Shown here: positions 1 to 8,545 of the stretch, one piece after another
Numbering within the stretch: position 1 is the stretch's first letter
How the letters are laid out: each line of letters begins with the position of its first letter
Assembly: GCA_904419145.1 (NCBI GenBank)
Contig: CAJFQQ010000004.1
Location: 1 to 64,000, forward strand
Origin: an uncultured Oscillospiraceae bacterium
GTDB lineage: Bacteria > Bacillota > Clostridia > Oscillospirales > Oscillospiraceae
Length of the DNA: 64,000 nucleotides
Reading direction: 5' to 3'
Notes under the pieces: generated by a model
Databases searched by the model: none
What the model was told of the DNA's origin: nothing
The model's input: only the letters and a program-made list of their open reading frames with translations
Made by a program: the position numbers and the translations under genes

Positions 1-305
1 TGGAGAGGCGTCGCGCCAGCGGCGCCTCTCCTACTAAAACTCAATATTTCCTACCAGGGTACTTTTTTGTACTGTCCGCACATAATGGGGCAGTGCATTT
101 CCCCTGGAGGGGCGTTTTTTCGTCGCTTCAGTTTCAGGCTTCCACAAGCCATATGCTTTTCCCTGATCTTGTCTCGCCTGCCCCTATATCGCTGCCATAC
201 AGGAAGTGATCGCGCTCTTGCGGCAGAACACGGATGGTTCTCCCCATGGATCTGTCTTGGAAATACCAGGGTACCCCACCTGCGCTGTGTTTTCCATCCA
301 TCTGG
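1..305. other. Window edge, no gene seen
   Basis: No convincing gene. A GC hairpin (GGAGAGGCG at 2-10 with CGCCTCTCC at 23-31) and a small CCCCT/AGGGG hairpin followed by six T residues (101-120) look like transcription ends of a gene to the left of the window. Open frames here lack a ribosome site and resemble nothing known to me. Confidence 0.4.
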
Positions 306-1316
306 CTATCCATTCACAGGCCGGTGCTGTTTTCGAAACGCCGTAGGCAGCTGATGGGCCACGTCCTTAAACGCCTTGGTAAACTTCCCCTGGGTCTCAT
401 AGCCCACCTGGGCCGCAACATCCGCAATGCTTGCATCGCTTTCACGCAGCAGCTCCATAGCCCGCCGCACCCGGAACTCCTTCATATAGGTGGCAATCGG
501 CAAGCCGTAGACCGCCTTGAACACCTCCTTAAGGGAGGAGGTATTGATCAGATACCGTCTGGAGAGCTCCTCAATCGTGTAGCGCTGATCCAGATGCTCT
601 GTCATTAATGCGTGGATTTCGCGGACCCGTTCAGTCTGCTGTGAGACATACCGCGCCAGCTCGTAGCCGGATGCCTCCATCCTGCTGAGATACAGGAGCA
701 ACTCCTGCACTTTCAACTTCAGGTATGGCAGCCTCAGCTTCTCCGGAAGGCCGTAAAGCGGGGCAAAGATCCCCTCCAATTCCAGGCTGGGCGGCATAGC
801 GACGGGATGTCCGCAGCAAAACCGCTTCTGCATCGCTTTGGGGGCAAATCCAGCCTCCCGCAAAATGGACGGGCAGCAAGCCGCCAGCTGTTCCAAATCC
901 ACAGAAAAAGCAAGCGCCATATAGCATCCCAGAGGAAATAGCATCACAGAATCTGCGCAGCAATCCATGCTGTGCAGTACCAAATCATTCTCCCCCAAAT
1001 AGACCGTCTCATCCCCGCCCATATTCCAGCCAATCCGGCCCAGGCAGCAGTGGTCAATCTCCAGGACTTGGGGGGACTTGTTATGATGCACCTCCACTTG
1101 GCCGGCGAGATAGCTTTGAAATACTGCCGTGATGCCCGAAAAAATGCTGTACACCTCCAACTTCCCCCGGCCATCCGTCTCAGCCCGGAATAATGCAGGC
1201 TGCACAGGGACTTCCTTGTCCACTCCCCCACGGTATTCCACAGCAATTGACCCTTGCGGAACCTCCCGCAAAGCCGCTTCCAAAAGAAGCCCCTTTTCCT
1301 GCCTCATACCAGCCAT
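306..1316 (-). CDS. AraC family transcriptional regulator
   Basis: This 336-residue protein ends in a typical AraC/XylS double helix-turn-helix domain (about residues 235-330), with the motif IADVAAQVGYETQGKFTKAF near the end. The N-terminal two thirds is an uncharacterised sensing region with several Cys residues around 115-170. The start is 9 bases after the stop of the upstream ArsR gene, so the two are probably cotranscribed. AGGAGG lies only 3 bases before the first ATG; an ATG 9 bases further in (1307) is the other choice. Its target is unknown. Linkage to metal efflux suggests a metal or siderophore-related role, but that is inference from position only. Confidence 0.85.
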   Translation of the reverse strand: MAGMRQEKGLLLEAALREVPQGSIAVEYRGGVDKEVPVQPALFRAETDGRGKLEVYSIFSGITAVFQSYLAGQVEVHHNKSPQVLEIDHCCLGRIGWNMGGDETVYLGENDLVLHSMDCCADSVMLFPLGCYMALAFSVDLEQLAACCPSILREAGFAPKAMQKRFCCGHPVAMPPSLELEGIFAPLYGLPEKLRLPYLKLKVQELLLYLSRMEASGYELARYVSQQTERVREIHALMTEHLDQRYTIEELSRRYLINTSSLKEVFKAVYGLPIATYMKEFRVRRAMELLRESDASIADVAAQVGYETQGKFTKAFKDVAHQLPTAFRKQHRPVNG

Positions 1317-1324
1317 CCGCCTCC

Positions 1325-1687
1325 TTATGCCGAAGGGCAGGTAATCTCTACCAGATGCTCAATCATATGGTGGAGCAGCTGCGCCCTCTCTGTATCAGCA
1401 GCCTTGTAGTATACCTCTTTCCCATCCCTGCGGCTAACAATCAGCCCTCCGGCCTTCAGCTGCCTGAGGTGATGGGACACCGCCGGACTGCTCATATCCA
1501 CCATAGACGAGAGATTGATCACGCACTCCTCACAGTGGCACAGCAGCCAAAAAATCCGGATCCTGCTCCCATCCCCCAGCTGCTTAAAAATATCGGCCAC
1601 TGTTTGGAAATCCTCCACACATGGCATGTGCTCCAGCTCCCTCTCGATAGCCTGCCCATGGTCGTGGGGCAATGGTTTGTTTGCCAT
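1325..1687 (-). CDS. ArsR/SmtB family metal-sensing repressor
   Basis: This is a 120-residue winged-helix repressor of the ArsR/SmtB group. The DNA-reading helix is SSPAVSHHLRQLKAGGLI. Cys residues in LLCHCEECVINL sit in the alpha3 region where CadC-like sensors bind metal, and an N-terminal His/Cys stretch (PHDHG, HMPC) fits a Cd/Zn/Pb sensor. I chose the ATG at 1687 because GGAGGAGAG precedes it; the frame stays open 38 codons upstream but without a ribosome site. It diverges from the HMA protein and P-type ATPase, and operator-like repeats lie before both of those genes. Expected role: repress efflux until metal binds. Confidence 0.9.
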   Translation of the reverse strand: MANKPLPHDHGQAIERELEHMPCVEDFQTVADIFKQLGDGSRIRIFWLLCHCEECVINLSSMVDMSSPAVSHHLRQLKAGGLIVSRRDGKEVYYKAADTERAQLLHHMIEHLVEITCPSA

Positions 1688-1809
1688 ACAGCTGCTCTCC
1701 TCCCGCTTGTATTTCTCACATCGCCGACGGCTTCCCGCTTGTACTGGCGGGCGTACAAGTTTCCGGCAGCCGCCTGCTATCTTCCACGGTTTCTTACTCA
1801 ATATGTTTT

Positions 1810-1837
1810 ATTATAACACATTTTCACCTGGTCTGAA
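1810..1837 (-). promoter_or_regulatory. Probable arsR promoter
   Basis: On the minus strand TTCAGA, 16 bases, TATAAT. The -10 is perfect and the -35 is weak. It lies about 120 bases before the arsR start. Confidence 0.5.
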
Positions 1838-1953
1838 AGGGAAAAATCCCGGATTTCCTCAGTGGCATCCCGGATGACCTGTCCATGTCCAGCCGCCGTT
1901 TCGTCCAAATGGAAGGAGTTTTTGCCCAAGTGGAAGGATTCGAAAAAAGGCTA

Positions 1954-1982
1954 TTGACAAAATGGAATCTGCCGTATATGAT
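1954..1982 (+). promoter_or_regulatory. Promoter of HMA/ATPase genes
   Basis: TTGACA, 17 bases, TATGAT, reading toward the HMA gene. The operator-like repeat at 1991-2010 begins 8 bases after the -10, over the expected transcription start. Confidence 0.75.
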
Positions 1983-1990
1983 GACTACAG

Positions 1991-2010
1991 TTAAATGATT
2001 GCTTAATTGT
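1991..2010 (+). promoter_or_regulatory. Operator-like repeat, copy 1
   Basis: TTAAATGATTGCTTAATTGT. TTAA arms flank an 8-base centre. It matches copy 2 (2351-2370) at 16 of 20 positions. It sits just after a TTGACA/TATGAT promoter, the place for ArsR repression. Confidence 0.65.
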
Positions 2011-2069
2011 TATTGTTCCCTATTCTAATCTTTCCGCTTCACCCCTATCAACTGAAAAGGAGAATTCCA

Positions 2070-2288
2070 ATGAAAAAGACTTATAAAATTGACGTTGACT
2101 GTGCCAACTGCGCCAACAAAATGGAAGAAGCTGCCCAAAAAACAGAAGGGGTTCGATCTGCCACCGTCAATTTCATGGCTTTGAAAATGATTGTGGAGTT
2201 TGAAGATGGGCAGGATCCTAAATCAGTCATGGAACAGGTTCGCAAAAACTGCAAAAAAGTTGAGGATGACTGCGAGATCTATCTTTAA
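2070..2288 (+). CDS. Free-standing HMA heavy-metal-binding protein
   Basis: This 72-residue protein is a single heavy-metal-associated domain with the motif DCANCANKME (CxxC, residues about 10-13), as found in Zn/Cd ATPase N-termini and in small metallochaperones. The start follows AAAAGGAG. The P-type ATPase 135 bases downstream has no HMA domain of its own, so this protein probably supplies that function separately by delivering or sensing metal. The pair is apparently transcribed from the TTGACA/TATGAT promoter at 1954. Copper is less likely because the partner ATPase has Zn/Cd features. Confidence 0.88.
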   Translation: MKKTYKIDVDCANCANKMEEAAQKTEGVRSATVNFMALKMIVEFEDGQDPKSVMEQVRKNCKKVEDDCEIYL

Positions 2289-2294
2289 TTCCTT

Positions 2295-2340
2295 CGAAGA
2301 GGGCACCCCGGCGCGAAAGTAACCCGCGGGTGCTTTCTTG
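2295..2340 (+). terminator. Possible hairpin between HMA and ATPase
   Basis: GCACCC pairs with GGGTGC around a GC-rich loop and is followed by TTTCTT. It may reduce read-through so that the ATPase is partly controlled at copy 2 of the operator. The T-tract is interrupted, so this is tentative. Confidence 0.35.
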
Positions 2341-2350
2341 GCGGCGACGA

Positions 2351-2370
2351 TTAAGCGATTATTTAATTGT
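2351..2370 (+). promoter_or_regulatory. Operator-like repeat, copy 2
   Basis: TTAAGCGATTATTTAATTGT, lying 54 bases before the ATPase start. With the preceding base it forms ATTAA/TTAAT arms. It shares 16 of 20 bases with the copy at 1991. No clear promoter hexamers were found next to this copy. Confidence 0.6.
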
Positions 2371-2423
2371 TGCCGCCCTACCGCTTCTTCCCAACAGCAA
2401 CTTGTACCAGGAGATGTTATTTT

Positions 2424-4310
2424 ATGAACAAGAAACAACGGATCATGCTGATACGCATTCTCATAGCCGGGGCATTGTTGGTTCTACTGAATTTCACACC
2501 TGCCACTGGATGGCTTCGCTTCACGCTGTATCTTGTCCCCTATTTCGTGATCGGTTACGACATCCTGATCAAAGCCGGGAAAGGTATCCGAAATCGCCAG
2601 GTATTTGATGAGAACTTTTTGATGGCAGTCGCTACAATTGGCGCCATTGCGCTGGCGGTTTATGAGGGCAGCGGCGACTATACCGAAGCCATTGCTGTAA
2701 TGCTTTTCTATCAGATCGGTGAGTGGTTCCAAAGCTACGCTGTAGGCAAAAGCCGTCGAAATATCAGTGACCTGATGGATATTCGGCCCGATTATGCCAA
2801 TGTGGAGCGCGGCGGGAAATTGGAACAGGCCGACCCCGATGAGGTGGAGGTCGGCACCATCATTGTCGTTCAGCCTGGCGAAAAGGTCCCGATTGATGGG
2901 ATTGTAGTGGAAGGATGCTCCACCTTAAACACAGCTGCCCTCACTGGCGAAAGTCTCCCCAGAGAGGTCCGGGCTGGCGATGAGATTATCAGCGGATGCA
3001 TCAACATGACGGGCCTGCTGAAAATCCGGACTACCAAGGAGTTTGGAGAATCTACTGTATCCAAAATTCTGGATCTGGTTGAAAATGCGAGTTCCCGCAA
3101 GTCTCGATCCGAAGCATTTATCTCTAAATTTGCCCGGATCTACACGCCGGCTGTGTGTTATAGTGCGCTGGCGCTCGCGATTCTGCCGCCGCTGGTTCGG
3201 ATGCTGGGCATGGGACTCAGTGCCGACTGGGGCACTTGGATTTACCGCGCCCTCACTTTCCTGGTCGCCAGCTGCCCATGCGCCCTTGTCATCAGCATCC
3301 CTTTGAGTTTCTTTGCAGGGATCGGCGGTGCCAGCAATGCCGGCGTGCTGGTAAAAGGATCCAACTATCTGGAAACCTTGTCCCAGACTAAAATCGTAGT
3401 CTTTGACAAAACCGGGACTTTGACGCAAGGTGTCTTTGAAGTCAACGGTATCCATCACAACGAACTGGAAAATGAAAAATTGGTGGAATATGCCGCTCTG
3501 GCAGAAAGCGCCTCCTCCCATCCCATCAGCAAAAGCCTGCAAAGGGCCTACGGCAAGGAGATTGACCGCAGCCGTGTCAGCGATATCCGTGAGATAAGCG
3601 GAAACGGCGTTATCGCCCGGGTGGATGGCATGGAGATCGCTGCCGGCAACGACAAGCTGATGGACCGCCTGGGTATCCCCTATATCTCTTGTCACAGCGT
3701 AGGTACCATCATCCATATGGCTATTGACGGGAAATATGCAGGCCACATCGTGATTTCAGATATTATCAAGCCCCATGCCAAGGAAGCCGTTCAAACGCTA
3801 AAGGCATCTGGTGTCCGTACAACCGTCATGCTCACCGGCGACACTGCGAAAGTAGCCGATCAGGTAGCGTCTTCACTGGGGATTGACCAAGTTTACAGTG
3901 AGCTTCTGCCTGCCGACAAGGTGGAGAAGGTGGAGGAGCTTTTAAGGCGCAAGCCGGAAAAGGCTAAGCTGGCCTTTGTAGGCGATGGCATCAATGATGC
4001 CCCGGTCCTTAGCCGGGCGGACATCGGCATCGCCATGGGTGCCATGGGAAGCGATGCTGCCATTGAAGCCGCCGACGTCGTGCTGATGGATGATGACCCC
4101 TTAAAAATCACTAAGGCCATCAAAATCTCTCGGAAATGCCTGAAGATTGTCTATGAAAACATTATCTTTGCCATCGGCATCAAGCTAGCCTGCCTGCTTC
4201 TGGTCGCCTTGGGCTTCGCTAATATGTGGCTGGCAATCTTTGCGGACGTGGGCGTAATGATTCTGGCAGTACTCAACGCAATCCGGGCCCTGTTTGTCAA
4301 GCGGCTCTGA
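2424..4310 (+). CDS. cadA: Zn/Cd/Pb-type P1B ATPase (metal efflux)
   Basis: This 628-residue membrane pump exports divalent soft metals using ATP. Seen: metal-site CPC (C284-C286) in the sixth helix, phosphorylation motif DKTGTLT (D328), SSHP near 366, and GDGINDAP (about 520). The last helix contains IFADVGVMILAV with the Asp usual in Zn/Cd rather than Cu pumps. The N-terminal HMA domain of long family members is missing and is encoded by the gene upstream. The ATG at 2424 was chosen because AGGAG precedes it by 9 bases; the upstream ATG at 2367 would overlap the operator. zntA is an equally valid name. Confidence 0.92.
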   Translation: MNKKQRIMLIRILIAGALLVLLNFTPATGWLRFTLYLVPYFVIGYDILIKAGKGIRNRQVFDENFLMAVATIGAIALAVYEGSGDYTEAIAVMLFYQIGEWFQSYAVGKSRRNISDLMDIRPDYANVERGGKLEQADPDEVEVGTIIVVQPGEKVPIDGIVVEGCSTLNTAALTGESLPREVRAGDEIISGCINMTGLLKIRTTKEFGESTVSKILDLVENASSRKSRSEAFISKFARIYTPAVCYSALALAILPPLVRMLGMGLSADWGTWIYRALTFLVASCPCALVISIPLSFFAGIGGASNAGVLVKGSNYLETLSQTKIVVFDKTGTLTQGVFEVNGIHHNELENEKLVEYAALAESASSHPISKSLQRAYGKEIDRSRVSDIREISGNGVIARVDGMEIAAGNDKLMDRLGIPYISCHSVGTIIHMAIDGKYAGHIVISDIIKPHAKEAVQTLKASGVRTTVMLTGDTAKVADQVASSLGIDQVYSELLPADKVEKVEELLRRKPEKAKLAFVGDGINDAPVLSRADIGIAMGAMGSDAAIEAADVVLMDDDPLKITKAIKISRKCLKIVYENIIFAIGIKLACLLLVALGFANMWLAIFADVGVMILAVLNAIRALFVKRL

Positions 4311-4524
4311 TCTATCCTCCCATCCCGACACTACTGGAATCTCGTCCCAGGGTTTTCCCGCTTCCCCCAATTACGCCGGGCTGGTTCAGATCCTTTTCCA
4401 GCTGCACACCTCAAGATTTGTCTCGGCTGGTACAGGCCCGCAGACTTCTTCCATTGATCCCTGGCAGATGATCCGAATTGGATCCAGGGTCCCCGAAATC
4501 TTATATGCCGCGCAGAAAAGAAAT

Positions 4525-4555
4525 GGCCGCCAGCCCATTCAAGGGCTGGCGGCTG
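4525..4555 (-). terminator. Terminator after ktrA
   Basis: Perfect 11-base stem GCCGCCAGCCC/GGGCTGGCGGC with a 6-base loop. On the minus strand it is followed by ATTTCTTTT. It ends the pit-ktr operon. Confidence 0.85.
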
Positions 4556-4582
4556 TGATTCATCTATCAACCTGCGTCGGGA

Positions 4583-5254
4583 TCACTGCTGAATATCCGC
4601 TTCAAAGCGGTCAATCTTATCAATCTTACCAACCACTGCCACATTGTCCCCCTCCTGGAAACAATATTGGGCGGAGAAATCCACATTGGTCTGATGATTG
4701 CGGACAATGGCAATAATATTGATTCCATAAGCGCGGCGGACATCAATTTCCTGAATGGTCTTTCCCACCAGCTTGCCCCCCACCTGGATGCGGCGGACTT
4801 CTGTATCGTCATCCAGTGAGATGTAATCAATCAGGTTGCCTGAAATCAGGCGCTTACCGATCCGCACCGCCATGTCAGACTCCGGATACACCACTGTGGC
4901 ACCCAGGCGCTTAAGAACTTCACCATGCTCCGTGCTGGTCGCTTTAGAGATCACATGGGGAATCCCCATCTTAATCACCAGCATTGTGGTCAGCACACTC
5001 ATATCAATGGCCTCGCCGATGCAGATGGTTACTGTATTGCAGTTTTGAATTCCGGTCTCCTCCAGTGTTTCCTGGCTGAGAGAATCCACCACAAAGGCAA
5101 AATCTGTATACTTCCGGACCGCTTTGACTGCCTGCTCACTCTTATCCACCGCAATGACTTCCTTGCCTGCTTCAGCCAAGGTTTTGACCAGGGCGGATCC
5201 AAAGCGTCCCAGGCCAATCACGCCAAAAGATGTGGTTTCATTTTGCTTTTTCAT
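4583..5254 (-). CDS. ktrA: KtrA/TrkA-type regulatory subunit of K+ uptake
   Basis: This 223-residue cytoplasmic protein has an RCK_N Rossmann domain (GLGRFGSALVKTLAEAG, residues about 13-30, then a conserved acidic VDKSE) and an RCK_C domain from about residue 140. KtrA octameric rings bind ATP/ADP and gate KtrB; in many Firmicutes the RCK_C domain binds c-di-AMP, which closes the channel. That ligand is known for the family and not shown here. I took the second ATG because AGGGA lies 6 bases before it, while the first ATG directly abuts that site. The gene follows ktrB by about 10 bases and is last in the operon. Confidence 0.9.
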   Translation of the reverse strand: MKKQNETTSFGVIGLGRFGSALVKTLAEAGKEVIAVDKSEQAVKAVRKYTDFAFVVDSLSQETLEETGIQNCNTVTICIGEAIDMSVLTTMLVIKMGIPHVISKATSTEHGEVLKRLGATVVYPESDMAVRIGKRLISGNLIDYISLDDDTEVRRIQVGGKLVGKTIQEIDVRRAYGINIIAIVRNHQTNVDFSAQYCFQEGDNVAVVGKIDKIDRFEADIQQ

Positions 5255-5264
5255 AACCATTCCC

Positions 5265-6572
5265 TTACCCTATTGTAATAGACTCCTCCGTATAATGGGC
5301 ACTGGCCTCCGGCCGATCAATCCAAATGGACAGCAGCGTAAAGGCACCAACCCGTCCGGTAAACATCGTCAAAATAATGATCAATTTGCTGAGAACGCAC
5401 AGATTTGGTGTAATGCCTGTGGACAGGCCCACCGTACCAAAAGCGGAAACTTCCTCAAACAGCAGCTGGATAAATGTGCACTCGGGTTCCAAAATGCACA
5501 GCAAAAACGTACCAACACACACTACCAGCATGGACAAAAGCGCAATGACCGGCGCTTTTCCCATTGATTCAGCGGAAATTGTCCGATGGAATGCACCTGG
5601 CCGCTGCTTGGTAAATACCGAGCGGACATCTTGCATCAGGGCAAAAAACGTCGTCGTTTTGATACCGCCTCCGGTAGATCCGGGGGAAGCGCCAATGAAC
5701 ATTAACACGGTCAGTGTAAACAGGCCGGCATTGGTCAGTTCTCCCATCGGATAAGTGGAAAATCCTGCCGTACGTGCAGAGACGCTATGGAAAAACGCCC
5801 CCATCCAAGACATATCTTCCGTGGCCTTCAGCAATAACGTACCGCTGAGCAGGAGTGCCATCGTGGTGGTAATGACCACTTTGGAGTTAAGACTCAGCTT
5901 TCTGAACGAACCACGACACCGTTTGACATCCAGGATCACCAGGAAACCCAGGCCGCCAAAAATAATCAGGCCGCAGGTCGTCAAATTCAGAAGCACGTTT
6001 TTCTGATAAGGGATCAGATTCTGCAGGCCGCCCAGGATATCAAATCCAGAGTTGTTAAAGGCCGCAATCGAGTGAAAGACACTGGTCCACAGTGCCCGCC
6101 CAAAGGAATAATCCTGGCTAAAGACAATAAAGCTTAACACCATGCCCGCCCCTTCAAAGCAAAGGGTCACCAGCAAAACCGCTTTTACCAGGCGGACCAT
6201 TCCCTTGAAGGAGTCCACATTAAGTGCCTCTTTTACCAGCAGACGTCCCTTGATGCTGACACGCTTTCCGGCTGCCAGGATCAGCCCAACGCCGACTGAT
6301 GTAACGCCAAGGCCGCCGACCTGGATCAGCGCTGCCACGACCACCTGCCCAAAGATGGTGAAATGGTCATAGACGTCAATCGCGATCAAGCCCGTGACGC
6401 AGACAGCACTGGTGGATGTAAACAATGCGTCAATAAACGCTACCTCCATACCAGGCTTAACAGAGATGGGCAATACCAGCAGGCAGGCCCCCAATAGAAT
6501 AACCGTGGCAAATCCAAGGGTAATCAGCCGTCCCGGGGACTGCCGCTTCAAATAACCAATGAAATGTGACAT
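5265..6572 (-). CDS. ktrB: KtrB/TrkH-type potassium transporter subunit
   Basis: This 435-residue membrane protein has the four pore repeats of the Trk/Ktr superfamily. The four filter segments are visible: TSTSAVCVTGL, AFNNSGF, SARTAGF and SAFGTVGLS, each with its filter Gly. It carries K+ (often with Na+) inward and needs the ring protein encoded just downstream. It lies 58 bases after the DUF47 gene in the same transcript direction. The ribosome site is weak (GGCGAAG), which could lower KtrB relative to its neighbours. Confidence 0.92.
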   Translation of the reverse strand: MSHFIGYLKRQSPGRLITLGFATVILLGACLLVLPISVKPGMEVAFIDALFTSTSAVCVTGLIAIDVYDHFTIFGQVVVAALIQVGGLGVTSVGVGLILAAGKRVSIKGRLLVKEALNVDSFKGMVRLVKAVLLVTLCFEGAGMVLSFIVFSQDYSFGRALWTSVFHSIAAFNNSGFDILGGLQNLIPYQKNVLLNLTTCGLIIFGGLGFLVILDVKRCRGSFRKLSLNSKVVITTTMALLLSGTLLLKATEDMSWMGAFFHSVSARTAGFSTYPMGELTNAGLFTLTVLMFIGASPGSTGGGIKTTTFFALMQDVRSVFTKQRPGAFHRTISAESMGKAPVIALLSMLVVCVGTFLLCILEPECTFIQLLFEEVSAFGTVGLSTGITPNLCVLSKLIIILTMFTGRVGAFTLLSIWIDRPEASAHYTEESITIG

Positions 6573-6630
6573 CGTTTTTCTTCGCCGGAGTGGTGGAATT
6601 TCTCACCCCGGCTCTCCTTTGATCCTTTCC

Positions 6631-7254
6631 TCAGGAGTTTTTCATAACCACGCTTTCCACAGAGTCCGCCACATGCTCACAGGCATCCACACATTTTTCC
6701 ATAAAGGTGTAGATTTCTCGCCAAGTGATGATCTGCAGCGGATCCGAACAAGTGGTATGCAATGTGCGCATACTAGAAATAAAGAGCTCATCCGCCTCCT
6801 CTTCCATAGTGTTGATGTTGACAATATGGCTGTGGAGCGATTTGGAGTGCTTGAAATCCGCAAACTCCTTCGCCATATTTCTCGCCTCCTCGCATACACG
6901 GATCATTACCTCCGACAGCTTCAAAGCGTCTGGCCGGATGACCTGTACATTGTTGCAATAGAGGCGAAGCAGGACATCTTCGATCTGATCAGTGACCTCA
7001 TCGATGTTCTGGCTCAAAAGAAGGATATCCTCCCGCTCAATCGGTGTGATGAATGCCTTGGCCAACACGTTGAGCAATTCGTGCTTCTTCACATCCGCTG
7101 CGTGCTCAATCGCATGCATCTCGTCCAATTTTTCCTTGATCTGCTGGGGGGAGTAAGCGGCCATGACATCATGCAGCAGGTGAGCCGCTTGGCAGGAGTA
7201 GTCAATACATGTAATAAAGGTATCGAAATAAAAAGAATCTTGTTTCTTTGCCAT
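6631..7254 (-). CDS. DUF47/PhoU-like partner of phosphate transporter
   Basis: This 207-residue, almost wholly helical protein belongs to the DUF47 (PhoU-like, YkaA) family, whose members are regularly encoded beside PiT phosphate transporters and thought to modulate them. It starts with AKKQDSFYFDTF after GGGAG. It sits between pit and ktrB, 43 bases after pit. The acidic, His-rich helices are consistent with the metal-binding bundle of PhoU proteins, but no direct role can be read from the sequence. Confidence 0.87.
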   Translation of the reverse strand: MAKKQDSFYFDTFITCIDYSCQAAHLLHDVMAAYSPQQIKEKLDEMHAIEHAADVKKHELLNVLAKAFITPIEREDILLLSQNIDEVTDQIEDVLLRLYCNNVQVIRPDALKLSEVMIRVCEEARNMAKEFADFKHSKSLHSHIVNINTMEEEADELFISSMRTLHTTCSDPLQIITWREIYTFMEKCVDACEHVADSVESVVMKNS

Positions 7255-7297
7255 ATCATTTGCTCCCTTTATCTTTCAATCTTTCTCGTCTTTTATC

Positions 7298-8350
7298 TTA
7301 CAGAATTGCCATAAACAATTTGGCCATTACATAGCTGATGAGACCACATCCCGGGAATGTGAAGACCCAGGTGAGCATCATATCCTTGACTACGCCGAAA
7401 TTGACAGCTGACAGCCGCTTGACACACCCCACGCCCATAATTGCGCTGGTTTTTGTGTGGGTGGTGGACACCGGGATCCCGAAAAGGCTGGATAACAGCA
7501 GGCAGAAGGCCGCCGAAAGGTCAGCCGCAAACCCCTGGTACTTTTCCAGCTTGACCATATCCATCCCGACCGATTTTATAATCTTTTCGCCGCCCACACT
7601 GGTGCCGGCACCCATCACAATACTGCAGAGCAGCATCAGCCAGACCGGGATCACCACACCGCTGACATCACTCTGCCCATTGCTGAAGGCCACCCCCAGG
7701 AAGAGCACGCCAATAAATTTCTGTCCGTCCTGCGCGCCGTGCATGAAGCTCATGGCAGCTGCGCCAAAAATCTCCGCCCCCTGGAAAAAGCGATTGGTTT
7801 TATGCCGATTCATTCCTGCGCAAAGGATCGTCAACAGCCTGCAAATGAGCCAGCCGCACACGAACCCCAGGAGCAGGCTCATAAACAGGCCATAGATTAC
7901 CTTGACCCATTCCGCCATATTGATCCCCTCAATGCCATTATGAATGGCAATGGCCGCGCCGGAAAGTCCCGCAATCAGGCTATGGCTTTCACTGGTGGGG
8001 ATGCCGAAGTAGGACGCCCCGACACTGTACACTACAATGGAGAACAGCGCCGCGCACAAAGCAATCAATGCATCCTGCGTGTTATTGCCAAAATCCACCA
8101 TATTGCTTATCGTGGACGCAACGGAGGCGTTAATATGGGTCATGACCAGAACGCCCAAAAAATTGAATACCGCACTGGTTAAAATAGCCGCCCGGGCCCC
8201 CATGCATCGGGTGGTGATGCATGTGGCAATCGCATTGGGCGCATCGGTCCAGCCGTTGACAAAAATAACGCCCAGCGTCAGCACCACCGTAATCAGCAGG
8301 ACCGGGCTGGAAGACATCGCCTGGAGAAAATAGGAAAGTGAAACGTCCAT
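7298..8350 (-). CDS. pit: PiT family inorganic phosphate transporter
   Basis: This 350-residue integral membrane protein (about 10 helices) has the inverted PiT repeat. N-terminal: GWTDAPNAIAT followed by PTSESHSLIAGL. C-terminal: PVSTTHTKTSAIMGVG. It imports phosphate, usually as a metal-phosphate with protons or Na+. It is the first gene of pit-DUF47-ktrB-ktrA, so phosphate and potassium uptake are expressed together. GGAG precedes the start by 9 bases. A leader of about 185 bases with a terminator-like hairpin precedes it. Confidence 0.93.
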   Translation of the reverse strand: MDVSLSYFLQAMSSSPVLLITVVLTLGVIFVNGWTDAPNAIATCITTRCMGARAAILTSAVFNFLGVLVMTHINASVASTISNMVDFGNNTQDALIALCAALFSIVVYSVGASYFGIPTSESHSLIAGLSGAAIAIHNGIEGINMAEWVKVIYGLFMSLLLGFVCGWLICRLLTILCAGMNRHKTNRFFQGAEIFGAAAMSFMHGAQDGQKFIGVLFLGVAFSNGQSDVSGVVIPVWLMLLCSIVMGAGTSVGGEKIIKSVGMDMVKLEKYQGFAADLSAAFCLLLSSLFGIPVSTTHTKTSAIMGVGCVKRLSAVNFGVVKDMMLTWVFTFPGCGLISYVMAKLFMAIL

Positions 8351-8545
8351 AATATGAATCTCCTTTATCTGTCAAGAGCAGAAAAGAGCAGGACCTCTCG
8401 AAGTAGAAGTCCTGCCATCCGCAGAAGAAAGGCGCCGGTGCCCTCCTCAAAATCAGATGCTGAGAATAAATAGAGACACAGACGGACTGCTCCCTATGAC
8501 AGACTCCACCGCTTATTCCAGCAAGCTACGTATGTGTATAGAGTA
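8351..8545 (-). promoter_or_regulatory. Long leader of pit operon with attenuator
   Basis: A candidate promoter (TTGACG, 17 bases, TACTCT) spans 8540-8568 on the minus strand. The predicted leader of about 185 bases contains several GC segments and, at 8386-8415, an 11-base stem beginning GCAGGAC and ending GTCCTGC followed by TCTTTTCT, which has the form of an intrinsic terminator before the coding region. I could not match the leader to the M-box, yybP-ykoY or ydaO consensus from memory. The ligand, if any, is unknown. Confidence 0.5.

Larger units (their letters stand above)
1688..2069. other. Divergent regulatory region of metal locus
   Basis: This 382-base gap holds the arsR promoter on the minus strand, the metallochaperone promoter on the plus strand and one operator-like repeat. 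No gene was recognised in it. Confidence 0.6.

Noticed and set aside
8351..8545. Known riboswitch class (M-box, yybP-ykoY, ydaO) before pit
   Set aside because: The leader lacks the conserved strings of these classes that I can recall, so no class was assigned.
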